Shown: piece after piece, positions 8,022 through 15,889 of the stretch
Layout of the letters: each line of letters begins with the position of its first letter
Numbering within the stretch: position 1 is the stretch's first letter
DNA from: a bacterium UBA4637
GTDB lineage: Bacteria > Bacteroidota > Bacteroidia > Bacteroidales > Bacteroidaceae
Direction: 5' to 3'
DNA: 21,511 nucleotides
Assembly: GCA_002405875.1 (NCBI GenBank)
Contig: DHMR01000088.1
Coordinates: forward strand, 1 to 21,511
Notes under the pieces: generated by a model
Databases searched by the model: none
What the model saw: only the letters and a program-made list of their open reading frames with translations
What the model was told of the DNA's origin: nothing
Made by a program: the position numbers and the translations under genes

Positions 8022-11000
8022 ATGAAGAATGAAAACATATATGAGGCACTGAGCGTATTTCTTGAGGCGATGCGCCCATTCGCCATCAGTCTTATCACTC
8101 GTCATTTCCCAGGGGAACCTTGGGAAGGAGTGTTCTATCAAAGATTGACACCTGCTTATCAGAAGAAATGGAATGATGGGCAACGCCAAGGCACAGCCCC
8201 AGAACTTCGACTTGATTATAATAACTTGACCTTTTTGCCAAACAAATTCAGAGATGAATTGGCACAAGATTTGGGTGGCGATAAGTCGAAGACCTATAGC
8301 TTGGAGAACTGTCTGAGCGAAATCAAGATGATCAGGAACAAAAGTCAACATTTCACTCCTATCTCAGAAGATGAGGTGGAACGTACTTTTAGCAATATGA
8401 AGCAAGTGGCAAACTTGCTCGATATGTCAGACCTACGTATGGAAGTGGAGCGACTTCGCAGCAAGCATACCTTTACTCCTGCGGCAGTTGCTCCTAGCAT
8501 ACCAGTCACCACCGTCACTTCATCACCAGCTAATATCCATATTCTGGATGATGGCTCACCTCTACGTCCATGGTTTCAGAATTGCATCCCCCATTATGAC
8601 ATCCGTTCGGGCAACTTGGATGAATCCATCTTTGCAGCCAACCTCAACGATGTGGTGATGGGCATGGCACCAGAGGTATATCTCAATCCTATTACCTTCT
8701 TTGCCAAGACCTATGTTACCGCAGGATTGAGAGACATAGCCAAGCGAGTGGTATCAGCCTTGAACGGCAAGGAAACGGAGAATCGCGTCATCTCCTTACA
8801 GACAGGCTTTGGTGGTGGTAAGACCCATACCTTGATTTCTCTCTATCATATCATCAAGAGTGGAGCGAAACTTCTGCAGATGGAGTCGTGCGCCAACATC
8901 TTGCCTGCCGATACCCAACCGCAGTTTGAAAATGCCAAGGTCGCAGTGTTTACCAATGACACCAACGATGTTTCGCAAGGAAGAACCACCGAGGAAGGCA
9001 TCACAATCCATACTCTTTGGGGAGAAATAGCCTATCAGTTGGGTGGAGTGGCTGGATATGAACGTGTAAGAATGAATGATGAGGAACGTACTGCCCCTAC
9101 GGCTACCATCTTTAGACCGATTTTGCAAGAAGCAAAGACTTCGTTGATATTGATAGATGAGCTTGCCGACTATTGTGTGAAAGCGGCTAGTAAAAAAGCC
9201 AAGGTGGGGTATCTTTACGACCAGACCATCAGTTTTATACAAGCCTTGACGCAGGCGGTGTCGAGCGTACCTCGCTGTGTGCTGATAGCCACCTTGCCAG
9301 CCAGCAAGTCTGAGATGGCCAACTCTGAGTTGGGACAGAAGGTGCTTGATGCCTTGCAAGACCGTATCGTGAGAATCGGTGCCGGTGTAAAACCTGTGGA
9401 TGACGAGGAAGTGTATGAGGTGATTCGTCGCCGACTGTTTGAGCAAATCAATGATGAGCAGGTCGTTGATTTGGTGGCGAAACGCTATAAGGACATGTAT
9501 CACAATCGTCGTACCGATTTGCCTGAGCGTTGCGACAAACTGGAGTATGCCAATAAAATCAAGAAGGCTTATCCTTTCCATCCCGAACTGATAGATATGT
9601 TCCGCAATCGTTGGGGCAGTGATAGCAAGTTCCAGCGTACCCGAGGTGTGTTGCGCCTCTTGGCTTCCATCGTACAAGACTTGTGGAAGAGAAGAGATTC
9701 GCTCGTTGGTCCTCAGACCTTGATTCATACTTCTGATGTCTATTTGGAAAATCTGAATTCGTTGACAGGTACCATCACCAACTTGATGGGCAGCAACTGG
9801 GACAGCGTGATGACAGCCGATGTGTATGGCACGTCGAGCAATGCTCGCATCGTGGATGAGCAAGACCCTCAGAGCAATTTGGGGCAGTATCATCTTACAC
9901 AAGGCATCGCTACCACATTGCTGATGGCATCGGTGGGTGTGAAGCAAAAAGGACTCAGCATCAAGGAACTGAAACTATGTCTGCTCCGCCCGAAGGCCTT
10001 CAATCATAATGATGTGGATGGTGCCCTCAACAAGTTGGAGCAGCGTGCCCACTACTTACATTCATCCAAGGTGGGAGAGGCTAACTATTGGTTTGAGTCG
10101 AAGGCGAATGTCAACATTCTCTTGCAGCAAGCCATGGCAGAGATAAAGGATGCTGATGTTGAGGCTGAGATATTGAAGAGATTGCAAATCTCTGTCAATT
10201 ATATCCAAGGTAAGGGACTCAACGTGTTGATAGCTCCTACGGGTGATGTGCCAGAACAGAAATCGCTGACCTTGGTGATTATGTCTCCTGAATACGCACA
10301 GCCTACAGGCAGTACCTCGGCTTCGTTAGAACGAGCCATCAAGCAGATTGCAACCAAGAAGGGGAATAGCGATCGTATCTATCGCAACACCATCTTCTAT
10401 TTGGCTTGTTCCGAGGCTGGACGTGCCGCTCTGAATGGTCAGTTGTGTGACCTGTTGGCTTGCAACAAGATATTGGAGGAGTATGCTGGGCGATTGGAGA
10501 GTGACCAAAAACAGGATATTCAGACCCGAAAGAAAGAATTTGACCGTCAGGTGGATGCTGCGCTTATCAAGGCTTACAATATTGTTGCAAAATGCAGTGC
10601 GAAGGAAGGCATTGAATATTATGAGTTGAAAGCATACGCCATGGACTTCTCCACTCAGGTTCGTCAAACCTTGATGAGTGAGTTGGTGGAGGAAGAATGG
10701 ATTCTTCATTCCATCGGTAGGACACAACTATCTCGTAACAACTTGTTGCCAGAAATCGGTCGTCCTATTTCTGTAGAAACACTGTTTGAGACTTTCTTGC
10801 GATTTGACGATAAGCCAATGATACTTGGTAAAGAGGCTATAATAAATACCGTAAATACCCAATGTCAAAGAGGTTTGTTTAATGTAGGCGTCGGTATAGA
10901 GGGCAAGTATACTAAGATATATCATGATGAGGAAGTTCCTTTCTTTGGAGAACAGAACTGGGATGAGTTATGGCTTCTTGATCCGTCAGTGTTGCCACCG

Positions 11001-11348
11001 TCTGTGTTACCATCATCAGTGTTGTCATCATCTGGCAGTGCCGGAAATGCTGGTCCTTCTATCCAATCGCAGGAGGATGAAGAGTTAAGTAGTTCTTCCA
11101 ACACGGAAGAAGAGAATGTGGTGAAGACTTATCGCAAGGTAACTATCAGTGGTGGTGTTCCGATGGAGAATTGGATACAACTTTTCCCAAGTTTCATCAA
11201 CACGCTGAGAAAGAATAATCTGAAGATAGACGTCAAGTTCACTGCGAAGAGTACTGAGCAAAATCCTTTGACGGAGAATTCTTCCACGTTCAAGAGCATC
11301 AAGGAATCGGCAAGTCAGCTGGGCTTGGATTTTGAAGTAGAGGAGTAA
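8022..11348 (+). CDS. Swt1-type HEPN domain fused to DUF499 AAA ATPase (COG1483-like)
   Basis: This 1108-residue protein starts with about 135 residues resembling the Swt1-type HEPN domain, including RNKSQH (105-110), which fits the R-x4-H catalytic pattern of HEPN ribonucleases. After a Pro/Ser/Thr-rich linker (about 150-172) comes a DUF499 ATPase: Walker A TGFGGGKTHT (261-270) and Walker B LILIDE (375-380). A second low-complexity linker near 987-1010 contains three copies of a five-residue unit (P/D-x-S-V-L). A conserved-looking C-terminal domain begins near 1030 (KVTISGGVPMENW). Large DUF499/PglY-like ATPases accompany methylases in BREX-type and related defence loci. Here it follows the DUF1156 methylase by 55 bp with no promoter visible, so the two are probably co-transcribed. 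The HEPN part may cleave RNA upon infection or may only mediate assembly. Confidence 0.82.
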   Translation: MKNENIYEALSVFLEAMRPFAISLITRHFPGEPWEGVFYQRLTPAYQKKWNDGQRQGTAPELRLDYNNLTFLPNKFRDELAQDLGGDKSKTYSLENCLSEIKMIRNKSQHFTPISEDEVERTFSNMKQVANLLDMSDLRMEVERLRSKHTFTPAAVAPSIPVTTVTSSPANIHILDDGSPLRPWFQNCIPHYDIRSGNLDESIFAANLNDVVMGMAPEVYLNPITFFAKTYVTAGLRDIAKRVVSALNGKETENRVISLQTGFGGGKTHTLISLYHIIKSGAKLLQMESCANILPADTQPQFENAKVAVFTNDTNDVSQGRTTEEGITIHTLWGEIAYQLGGVAGYERVRMNDEERTAPTATIFRPILQEAKTSLILIDELADYCVKAASKKAKVGYLYDQTISFIQALTQAVSSVPRCVLIATLPASKSEMANSELGQKVLDALQDRIVRIGAGVKPVDDEEVYEVIRRRLFEQINDEQVVDLVAKRYKDMYHNRRTDLPERCDKLEYANKIKKAYPFHPELIDMFRNRWGSDSKFQRTRGVLRLLASIVQDLWKRRDSLVGPQTLIHTSDVYLENLNSLTGTITNLMGSNWDSVMTADVYGTSSNARIVDEQDPQSNLGQYHLTQGIATTLLMASVGVKQKGLSIKELKLCLLRPKAFNHNDVDGALNKLEQRAHYLHSSKVGEANYWFESKANVNILLQQAMAEIKDADVEAEILKRLQISVNYIQGKGLNVLIAPTGDVPEQKSLTLVIMSPEYAQPTGSTSASLERAIKQIATKKGNSDRIYRNTIFYLACSEAGRAALNGQLCDLLACNKILEEYAGRLESDQKQDIQTRKKEFDRQVDAALIKAYNIVAKCSAKEGIEYYELKAYAMDFSTQVRQTLMSELVEEEWILHSIGRTQLSRNNLLPEIGRPISVETLFETFLRFDDKPMILGKEAIINTVNTQCQRGLFNVGVGIEGKYTKIYHDEEVPFFGEQNWDELWLLDPSVLPPSVLPSSVLSSSGSAGNAGPSIQSQEDEELSSSSNTEEENVVKTYRKVTISGGVPMENWIQLFPSFINTLRKNNLKIDVKFTAKSTEQNPLTENSSTFKSIKESASQLGLDFEVEE
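10980..11024 (+). repeat. Three 15-bp in-frame tandem repeats in the DUF499 linker
   Basis: Units at 10980-10994, 10995-11009 and 11010-11024 encode DPSVL, PPSVL and PSSVL, followed by a Ser/Gly-rich stretch. The unit length is a multiple of three, so gain or loss of a copy would only change linker length. Confidence 0.6.
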
Positions 11349-11363
11349 ATGGTGTTAAATTCG

Positions 11364-11406
11364 TTTTTATGTAATTTTGGAGTTGTATTCCAAAATTACA
11401 TAAAAA
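11364..11406. repeat. 43-bp palindrome, copy 1 (perfect arms)
   Basis: Arms TTTTTATGTAATTTTGG (11364-11380) and CCAAAATTACATAAAAA (11390-11406) are exactly complementary over 17 bp, with loop AGTTGTATT. It starts 15 bp after the DUF499 stop codon, so it may also terminate that transcript. Confidence 0.8.
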
Positions 11407-11477
11407 TCACTCGTATCTCGCTTAAAAAACAATAAATAAAAGGCTAAATTAGAAGGAAAAGGGTGATGATATGGATT

Positions 11478-11520
11478 TTTTTATGTAATTTTGGAGTTGT
11501 ATTCCAAATTTGCATAAAAA
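11478..11520. repeat. 43-bp palindrome, copy 2 (two mismatches)
   Basis: The left arm (11478-11494) and loop are identical to copy 1. The right arm CCAAATTTGCATAAAAA (11504-11520) differs at two positions. It ends 21 bp before the DUF4143 ATG. Confidence 0.8.
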
Positions 11521-11541
11521 TAAAAACGAAGAAAGTGTCAA

Positions 11542-12705
11542 ATGAACGAGAATTATATCAAACGAGACTTAGAGTCAACCATCCTTGAGGCTGCCAGATA
11601 TTTTCCTGTCATTACCGTTACAGGACCCCGACAGTCGGGCAAGACTACCATGTTGAGGCATGTGTTCCCAAATCTTCATTATTATTCTTTGGAGGATTTG
11701 GATACTCGCAACTTCGCCATGGAAGACCCCGTGCGCTTCCTTCATCTTCATCAGGAAGGGATGATACTCGACGAGGTGCATAACTTCCCAGACTTGCTGT
11801 CCTATATACAGGGCATTGTAGACGAGAACCCAGACAAGAGGTTTATCCTTTCGGGAAGTTCTAATTTTGCCTTGTTGAAGAAGGTCTCCCAGTCGTTGGC
11901 AGGACGTAGCGGTGTCTTTGAACTGATGCCGATGTCTATTGCTGAGGCTGAAAGGGGTGGAGTGGATGTGTCGCAAGTGGATACCTTATTATATAATGGG
12001 CTTTATCCCGCTGTGGCAAGTGGAAAGAACATCCCGAAATTTCTCTATCCTTCATACGTCAAAACTTATTTGGAGAGGGATGTGCGTGACTTGCTGAATG
12101 TAAAGGATATGCGTCAATTTTCCATGTTTCTGAGACTATGCGCTGGCAGGATAGGCTCGCTTTATAATGCTACGGAGATTGCCAATGAGGTGGGGGTGAC
12201 GACGAAGACCATCCAGGCATGGACTTCCATCTTGCAGGCTTCGTATGTGTTGTATTTATTGCCTCCCTATTTTGAGAATACTCGAAAGCGTCTTATCAAG
12301 TCGCCGAAGATTTATTTTTGCGATACGGGGTTGGCTTGTACATTGATGGGGATAGAGTCGCCTGAGCAGTTGGCCTTTGATAAGATGCGAGGACATCTGT
12401 TCGAAAACTTGGTGGTGACCGAGATGCTGAAGCATCGATTAAACGAGGGGAAGGAGAGCAACTTGTATTTCTATCGTGACTCCAATCAGAATGAAGTGGA
12501 TGTCTTGGTTGACAATCAGACTTCCTTGGAGGCGATAGAGGTGAAAAGTGCCATGACGTTTAGTCCTTCTTTCGAGAAAGTCCTGAAGAAGGTGGATGAG
12601 TGGGTGAAACTGCCTGTATCCAAGCGCATGGTGATTTATTCTGGGACTTTGGAAGACAAGAATGGGGATATTCAACTTTTGAATTATAAGAATATTTTTT
12701 CTTGA
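11542..12705 (+). CDS. AAA ATPase with C-terminal DUF4143 (PD-(D/E)xK-like) domain
   Basis: The 387-residue protein has the usual length and order of the AAA_14/DUF4143 family. Walker A is TGPRQSGKTT (27-36), Walker B MILDEVH (74-80), and a sensor strand FILSGSSNF lies near 101-109. A winged-helix-like middle (YNATEIANEVGVTTKTIQAW) precedes the C-terminal DUF4143 domain, which carries NEVD (317-320) and EVK (333-335), a PD-(D/E)xK-like E/D...E-x-K arrangement. The family is very common and mobile in Bacteroidota and archaea; its cellular role is not established, and links to DNA binding or defence are suggestions. The palindromic element just upstream may be its control region. Its TGA stop (12703-12705) directly abuts the left terminal repeat of the next mobile unit, so its native 3' flank may have been replaced. 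Confidence 0.88.
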   Translation: MNENYIKRDLESTILEAARYFPVITVTGPRQSGKTTMLRHVFPNLHYYSLEDLDTRNFAMEDPVRFLHLHQEGMILDEVHNFPDLLSYIQGIVDENPDKRFILSGSSNFALLKKVSQSLAGRSGVFELMPMSIAEAERGGVDVSQVDTLLYNGLYPAVASGKNIPKFLYPSYVKTYLERDVRDLLNVKDMRQFSMFLRLCAGRIGSLYNATEIANEVGVTTKTIQAWTSILQASYVLYLLPPYFENTRKRLIKSPKIYFCDTGLACTLMGIESPEQLAFDKMRGHLFENLVVTEMLKHRLNEGKESNLYFYRDSNQNEVDVLVDNQTSLEAIEVKSAMTFSPSFEKVLKKVDEWVKLPVSKRMVIYSGTLEDKNGDIQLLNYKNIFS

Positions 12706-12726
12706 TTTTCCTACCACTGCTACCAC
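12706..12726 (+). repeat. Left 21-bp terminal inverted repeat
   Basis: It is exactly complementary to 15936-15956 and contains two CTACCAC motifs (12711-12717, 12720-12726), the reverse complement of the GTGGTAG iteron core at the other end. It begins on the base after the DUF4143 stop codon. Confidence 0.85.
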
Positions 12727-12759
12727 ATGGTAGGATAATCCGCTGATAATAAACGATCT

Positions 12760-12822
12760 AAGGCGTGGTAGGAAATGGAATTTTGCTGCCACTTGCTTCC
12801 ATTTCCTACCACGCCTTTTTCT
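12760..12822 (+). terminator. Strong hairpin and T-run downstream of the DUF4143 gene
   Basis: A perfect 21-bp inverted repeat (12760-12780 with 12797-12817; the left arm begins AAGGCGTGGTAGG) has a 16-nt loop and is followed by a T-rich run. It would end plus-strand transcription entering from the DUF4143 gene, and it may also limit transcripts leaving the VapE gene. Each arm carries a GTGGTAG motif, so it belongs to the same repeat family as the element ends. Confidence 0.65.
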
Positions 12823-12850
12823 TCTCTGAATGCTTCGAATGAACGAGGTA

Positions 12851-14926
12851 CTATTTTCTAACTATCAGATACTCAGTGCCAAATCTTGTTTTTCGGCTTT
12901 CCAACCCCTCGATATTCTGCAATTCCCTGCCAAAGTGGGAGAGACTCGTAATCTTCAGCGAAGAGCCGAATTTCTGCTTCAAAACGCTAAAAATGGCAGC
13001 GGCTGTCATATATTCTCCCTTCTCTTTGTCGCTTGTAGGCTCGAAAACGTCCAAAAAACACTGTTTCGTGACGGAAATCTGCTGGAATTGCAGGTTGCTC
13101 TGCATGATTTCTGCATTCTCCTTGGCATCGAAATAGGATTTTTCGTCTCTTTCCAAGGCTTGCATCGCCTGGGCGTAGAGCTGTTCGTAGTTGATGCGCT
13201 GGCTCACGTCGATGGGCCCCGTCAGCTCCACACCCAGAAAACGACGGCTGCCCGATGGGTCGGAGAGGATATCGGTCATGTTGCTGGTGGCGATGAAGGA
13301 GGCTAGGCGTGGAAACTCTTCCACGTGGCTGCCATAAGGTGGCTTCATCTTCACCGTTGGCAACTGGAGCAGGTTCTTCAGAAATCCTTGCTGTACTTGG
13401 GGCGAAATCTGGTTGAATTCGTCTAGGTTGATGAGCAGGAACTGAGCCATGCCTTGCAAAACCTGTCGTTTCTCCGAGAGGATGAGGTTGTCGTTGTAGC
13501 CCCACGAAAGCGATGGGGGAACGAGGCGACGGCAGAAGGTGCTCTTGTTGAAACCTTGCTTGGAGATGAGCAGTGGCATCGTGCTGTTGCCATACTGGCG
13601 GCGATAGGTACCTCGCCACTGGTCCACCATGCCCAGAAACCAGGTGTAGAACCAGTCTTCCCAGTGCTTGTTGTTGGTAGGTACGGTTCGGGCGAGGGCA
13701 CGGATGCGATCCTTGCCGTCCCATTTGCCGAGGCAGTCGTAAAGATAGCTCTCCACCGGATTGTAGCTGTGGATGTAGTCGGATTCCAAAAAGTTTCTCA
13801 CATCTTTGATGCTTACCTTGATGTCTTCCAGTTGCACTTCCAGCGTCATGCGTTTCATCACGCGGGAGTCGACGGGGCGAAAGTTGCCCACCCATGAGTT
13901 GTTGGGGCGGTATTCCGTGTATCTCATCAAGTCGTTGTATCTGAAGAGGTAGCGGTCTTTCAGGAATTTCATCATCTTCAGGATATGATAGCGTCCTTTC
14001 GATGTGGTTTCTTTGCCAGTTTTGTTGTCTTCTGAGGGGGCGTTGTAGGCAGTGCCTACGATTTGGCGGAGCAGGTCTTCGCTGATTGCCGACCAGTTGT
14101 TTCGCCGGATGTGGATGAAGGTCTCTTCCTTGGCAAAGCCCATGTGCCGCAGCTTGGTGGCAAGGGTGGGGAGCTTGGCGAGGAGCCGGTCGTCATCGTT
14201 TGCCCATTTCACGCCAGCCTCTTTCATCTCCTTCTCTGTTTCCAGGTCGGCCTTCCGATAAAGATATTCGTAGTCTTCGTAGGTCTTGAGGTCGTCTATC
14301 TTCTTCGGCTCTCGCACGGTAGGCTTTTGCCTTTCTATGCGCATGGTTACAGCCTTGTCATTATGATAAGGTGTGGGGTCGAGGGTGAGGAGGAAGTTGC
14401 ACCGGATGGTGGGCTTCTCTGCTTTGACGGGGATGCCTACTTGGGCTACGTAGAGATTCTTCACTTGCGCTGAGGCGATTTGGTAGAACTGTTCGGCAGC
14501 TGCTTCAGTGGTGGGCAGCTCGTCTTTCTCGTCGCCTACTCTTACGAGCACGACGAGACTTCTGCCGTCTGCCCCCTGGACGGCTGCGAAGGTCATGGGC
14601 AGGAGGCTGGCTGACCTCTTGACCTCTGCGATTTGTTGTTGCGACATCAGCCTGTCGAAGGTGAGCATGATCAAGCCATTGAACGACTTGAAGACGAGAT
14701 TGTCGCTCTCGTCTTTGCCAAACTCGGCGGCAGGATATACGTGCTGCCATTCTTTCATGCCATTGTAGCAGCTGTAGTCGTCGTCCATCAGCGGAACGCT
14801 CATGCGAAAATTGGAGACGCTTTGCTTGGCGTCGTCTTTGGCGATGCGCTCAAGAAATCGTTCTACGGTCTTTGTGCTGAGGCGCAACTGGTGCTTCTTG
14901 TTGGTTCTAACTATCGTAAATTTCAT
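12851..14926 (-). CDS. VirE/VapE-family primase-helicase (BT4734-like N-terminus)
   Basis: The 691-residue protein has the two-part layout common in Bacteroidota. The N-terminal ~200 residues resemble the BT4734-like/VirE_N domain (primase-like). After a linker comes a VirE/DUF3987-type helicase ATPase. It carries Walker A SKQGFNKST (455-463), Walker B FLLINLDE (496-503), sensor TSN (547-549) and a probable arginine finger in GSRRF (559-563). The signature KWDGKDRI lies near 401-408. In staphylococcal pathogenicity islands and satellites, related VapE proteins work with replication origins. In Bacteroidota the role is unproven, but replication of a mobile unit is the natural reading. It is second in a minus-strand pair after the small Cys-rich gene, and a TTGCCCG repeat cluster lies just upstream. 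Confidence 0.85.
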   Translation of the reverse strand: MKFTIVRTNKKHQLRLSTKTVERFLERIAKDDAKQSVSNFRMSVPLMDDDYSCYNGMKEWQHVYPAAEFGKDESDNLVFKSFNGLIMLTFDRLMSQQQIAEVKRSASLLPMTFAAVQGADGRSLVVLVRVGDEKDELPTTEAAAEQFYQIASAQVKNLYVAQVGIPVKAEKPTIRCNFLLTLDPTPYHNDKAVTMRIERQKPTVREPKKIDDLKTYEDYEYLYRKADLETEKEMKEAGVKWANDDDRLLAKLPTLATKLRHMGFAKEETFIHIRRNNWSAISEDLLRQIVGTAYNAPSEDNKTGKETTSKGRYHILKMMKFLKDRYLFRYNDLMRYTEYRPNNSWVGNFRPVDSRVMKRMTLEVQLEDIKVSIKDVRNFLESDYIHSYNPVESYLYDCLGKWDGKDRIRALARTVPTNNKHWEDWFYTWFLGMVDQWRGTYRRQYGNSTMPLLISKQGFNKSTFCRRLVPPSLSWGYNDNLILSEKRQVLQGMAQFLLINLDEFNQISPQVQQGFLKNLLQLPTVKMKPPYGSHVEEFPRLASFIATSNMTDILSDPSGSRRFLGVELTGPIDVSQRINYEQLYAQAMQALERDEKSYFDAKENAEIMQSNLQFQQISVTKQCFLDVFEPTSDKEKGEYMTAAAIFSVLKQKFGSSLKITSLSHFGRELQNIEGLESRKTRFGTEYLIVRK

Positions 14927-14948
14927 CTGTTTCTTTTATTAAGGATTA

Positions 14949-15079
14949 TTGCCCGTGTCATTGCTCTTTTCTACCCGCTACATTGCCCGACTTTGCCCGA
15001 CGCGTTGGGCACTTTTGCCCGACATAGCCGGTTACTTTTGCCTGTAGTTCCGGGCAATCTTACTCATAGCTTCGGGCAA
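14949..15079. repeat. TTGCCCG repeat cluster between the small gene and the VapE gene
   Basis: Four exact TTGCCCG copies (14949-14955, 14983-14989, 14993-14999, 15015-15021) are followed by two inverted CGGGCAA copies (15051-15057, 15073-15079), with degenerate versions at about 15004 and 15095. They fill the 260-bp gap upstream of the VapE start. Such spaced direct and inverted copies suggest a protein-binding array, either an operator or replication iterons. The same gap also holds an 11-bp direct repeat, CGGACTATATA (15151-15161 and 15183-15193), whose second copy spans the stop codon of the small gene. Confidence 0.6.
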
Positions 15080-15186
15080 GATTGCTTAAACCTGTGGGCA
15101 GGTTGCCGGGAGGCTAGATAGCTGGGCTTGTTGACGTTCTCAGTGGGAGGCGGACTATATAATACGGGCCATAAGATAAAGACGGA

Positions 15187-15678
15187 CTATATATTATAGG
15201 TGATTTCCTCGGTGTAGCGATCGAATTTCAAATCGTTGTATCCGTGATTCTGGCACCAGGAGAGTATGTATTTTTGCTGTTCTGGCACCAAGTTGGTTTG
15301 TCCTAGTTTGTATCTGTAATAGGAGGTGCTGCTTCCGAGGTAGGAAATCATTCTTACCTTGAAGGAGCCAGAGTCTTTTCGCTTGAGTTCGTCGAGGATG
15401 CCTTCGAAGCCGTAGGCCATTCTTACGAGTTTCAGTTGTCGGAAATGCTTGCACTTGCCGTCTTTGAAGGCATCGGGAAAGACGGCCTCTCCTCGGGTGT
15501 AGTCGGCATCCTTGTAGGCTACCGATAGCTGGAGGGCACATTCCTTGGCGAGTGGGCACTTGGTGTTGAAGCAAAAAGCCCAATAGGAGGGTTTCTCGCC
15601 TTTTGCGAAAAATAGTCGTACCAGATCTGCTTGTGTCATGACTGTTGGATTATTAATGATTAAAAAATGAGGTTTCAT
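15187..15678 (-). CDS. Small Cys-rich protein, probably DUF6078-like
   Basis: The 163-residue protein is first in the minus-strand pair of the mobile unit. It has no signal peptide or membrane segment. Cysteines at C36, C41 and C47 (FCFNTKCPLAKEC) plus C76 followed by H78 (GKCKHF) could bind zinc. The second half is basic and tyrosine-rich (SYLGSSTSYYRYKLGQ) and could contact nucleic acid. It resembles the Bacteroidota-restricted DUF6078 family as I remember it, but I cannot confirm that here. An in-frame Met at residue 14 is an alternative start and would remove the hydrophobic MKPHFLIINN stretch. Its place next to a VapE-type protein suggests a regulatory or replication-accessory role; this is inference. 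Confidence 0.65.
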   Translation of the reverse strand: MKPHFLIINNPTVMTQADLVRLFFAKGEKPSYWAFCFNTKCPLAKECALQLSVAYKDADYTRGEAVFPDAFKDGKCKHFRQLKLVRMAYGFEGILDELKRKDSGSFKVRMISYLGSSTSYYRYKLGQTNLVPEQQKYILSWCQNHGYNDLKFDRYTEEITYNI

Positions 15679-15729
15679 AGGAGTCGTTAGCTTCTAGATG
15701 GAATCGGCAAGATGTTTTCTTGTTGCTTG

Positions 15730-15760
15730 CAAAGATACGATTTTTTATTCTGAAATGCAA
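15730..15760 (-). promoter_or_regulatory. Promoter of the small gene-VapE pair
   Basis: Read on the minus strand, TTG at 15760-15758, then 20 bp, then TATCTTTG at 15737-15730 matches the Bacteroidota promoter. Transcription would start about 45 nt upstream of the ATG at 15678. It points inward from the right end of the element. Confidence 0.75.
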
Positions 15761-15849
15761 GCTTTTGAGCAAAAATTTTCTCTTTTCCCTACTATATTTT
15801 CTTTTCTCTTCGTCAAGAGCCCTAATATGGCAGGAATAAATGCCGTTTT

Positions 15850-15879
15850 GTGGTAGTAAGTGGTAGCAGGTGGTAGTAA
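15850..15879 (+). repeat. Three tandem 10-bp iterons (GTGGTAGtaa type)
   Basis: GTGGTAGTAA, GTGGTAGCAG and GTGGTAGTAA are directly adjacent in phase, about one helical turn each. They lie between the promoter of the VapE operon and the right terminal repeat. Tandem iterons of this spacing near a primase-helicase gene are typical of plasmid or satellite replication origins. The same 7-bp core recurs in the terminal repeats and hairpins. Confidence 0.7.
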
Positions 15880-15889
15880 AAATAACGTT

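Larger units (their letters stand above)
11360..11530. repeat. 171-bp palindromic element upstream of the DUF4143 gene
   Basis: The segment is bounded by perfect 10-bp inverted ends, TTCGTTTTTA (11360-11369) and TAAAAACGAA (11521-11530). It contains two direct copies of a 43-bp hairpin. The hairpins each contain TAATTTTG, which fits the TAnnTTTG promoter core; the second copy (11486-11493) lies about 50 bp before the DUF4143 ATG. It could be an operator-promoter for that gene, a terminator for the operon before it, or a small MITE-like insertion. It fills most of the gap between the two genes. Confidence 0.65.

Noticed and set aside
8796..9947. 383-codon open frame antisense to the DUF499 gene
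   Set aside because: It overlaps the ATPase core including Walker B, and its translation has no recognisable motif. It is best explained as a shadow.
1452..11348. BREX or DISARM assignment for the operon
   Set aside because: No PglZ phosphatase, BrxL or BrxA/B, and no DrmA, DrmB or DrmC are visible. Only the general helicase/methylase/ATPase theme is shared.
12987..13895. 302-codon minus-strand frame inside the VapE gene
   Set aside because: Same strand, different frame, rich in Arg/Pro/His as expected for a shifted frame of a GC-richer gene; the main frame carries the ATPase motifs.
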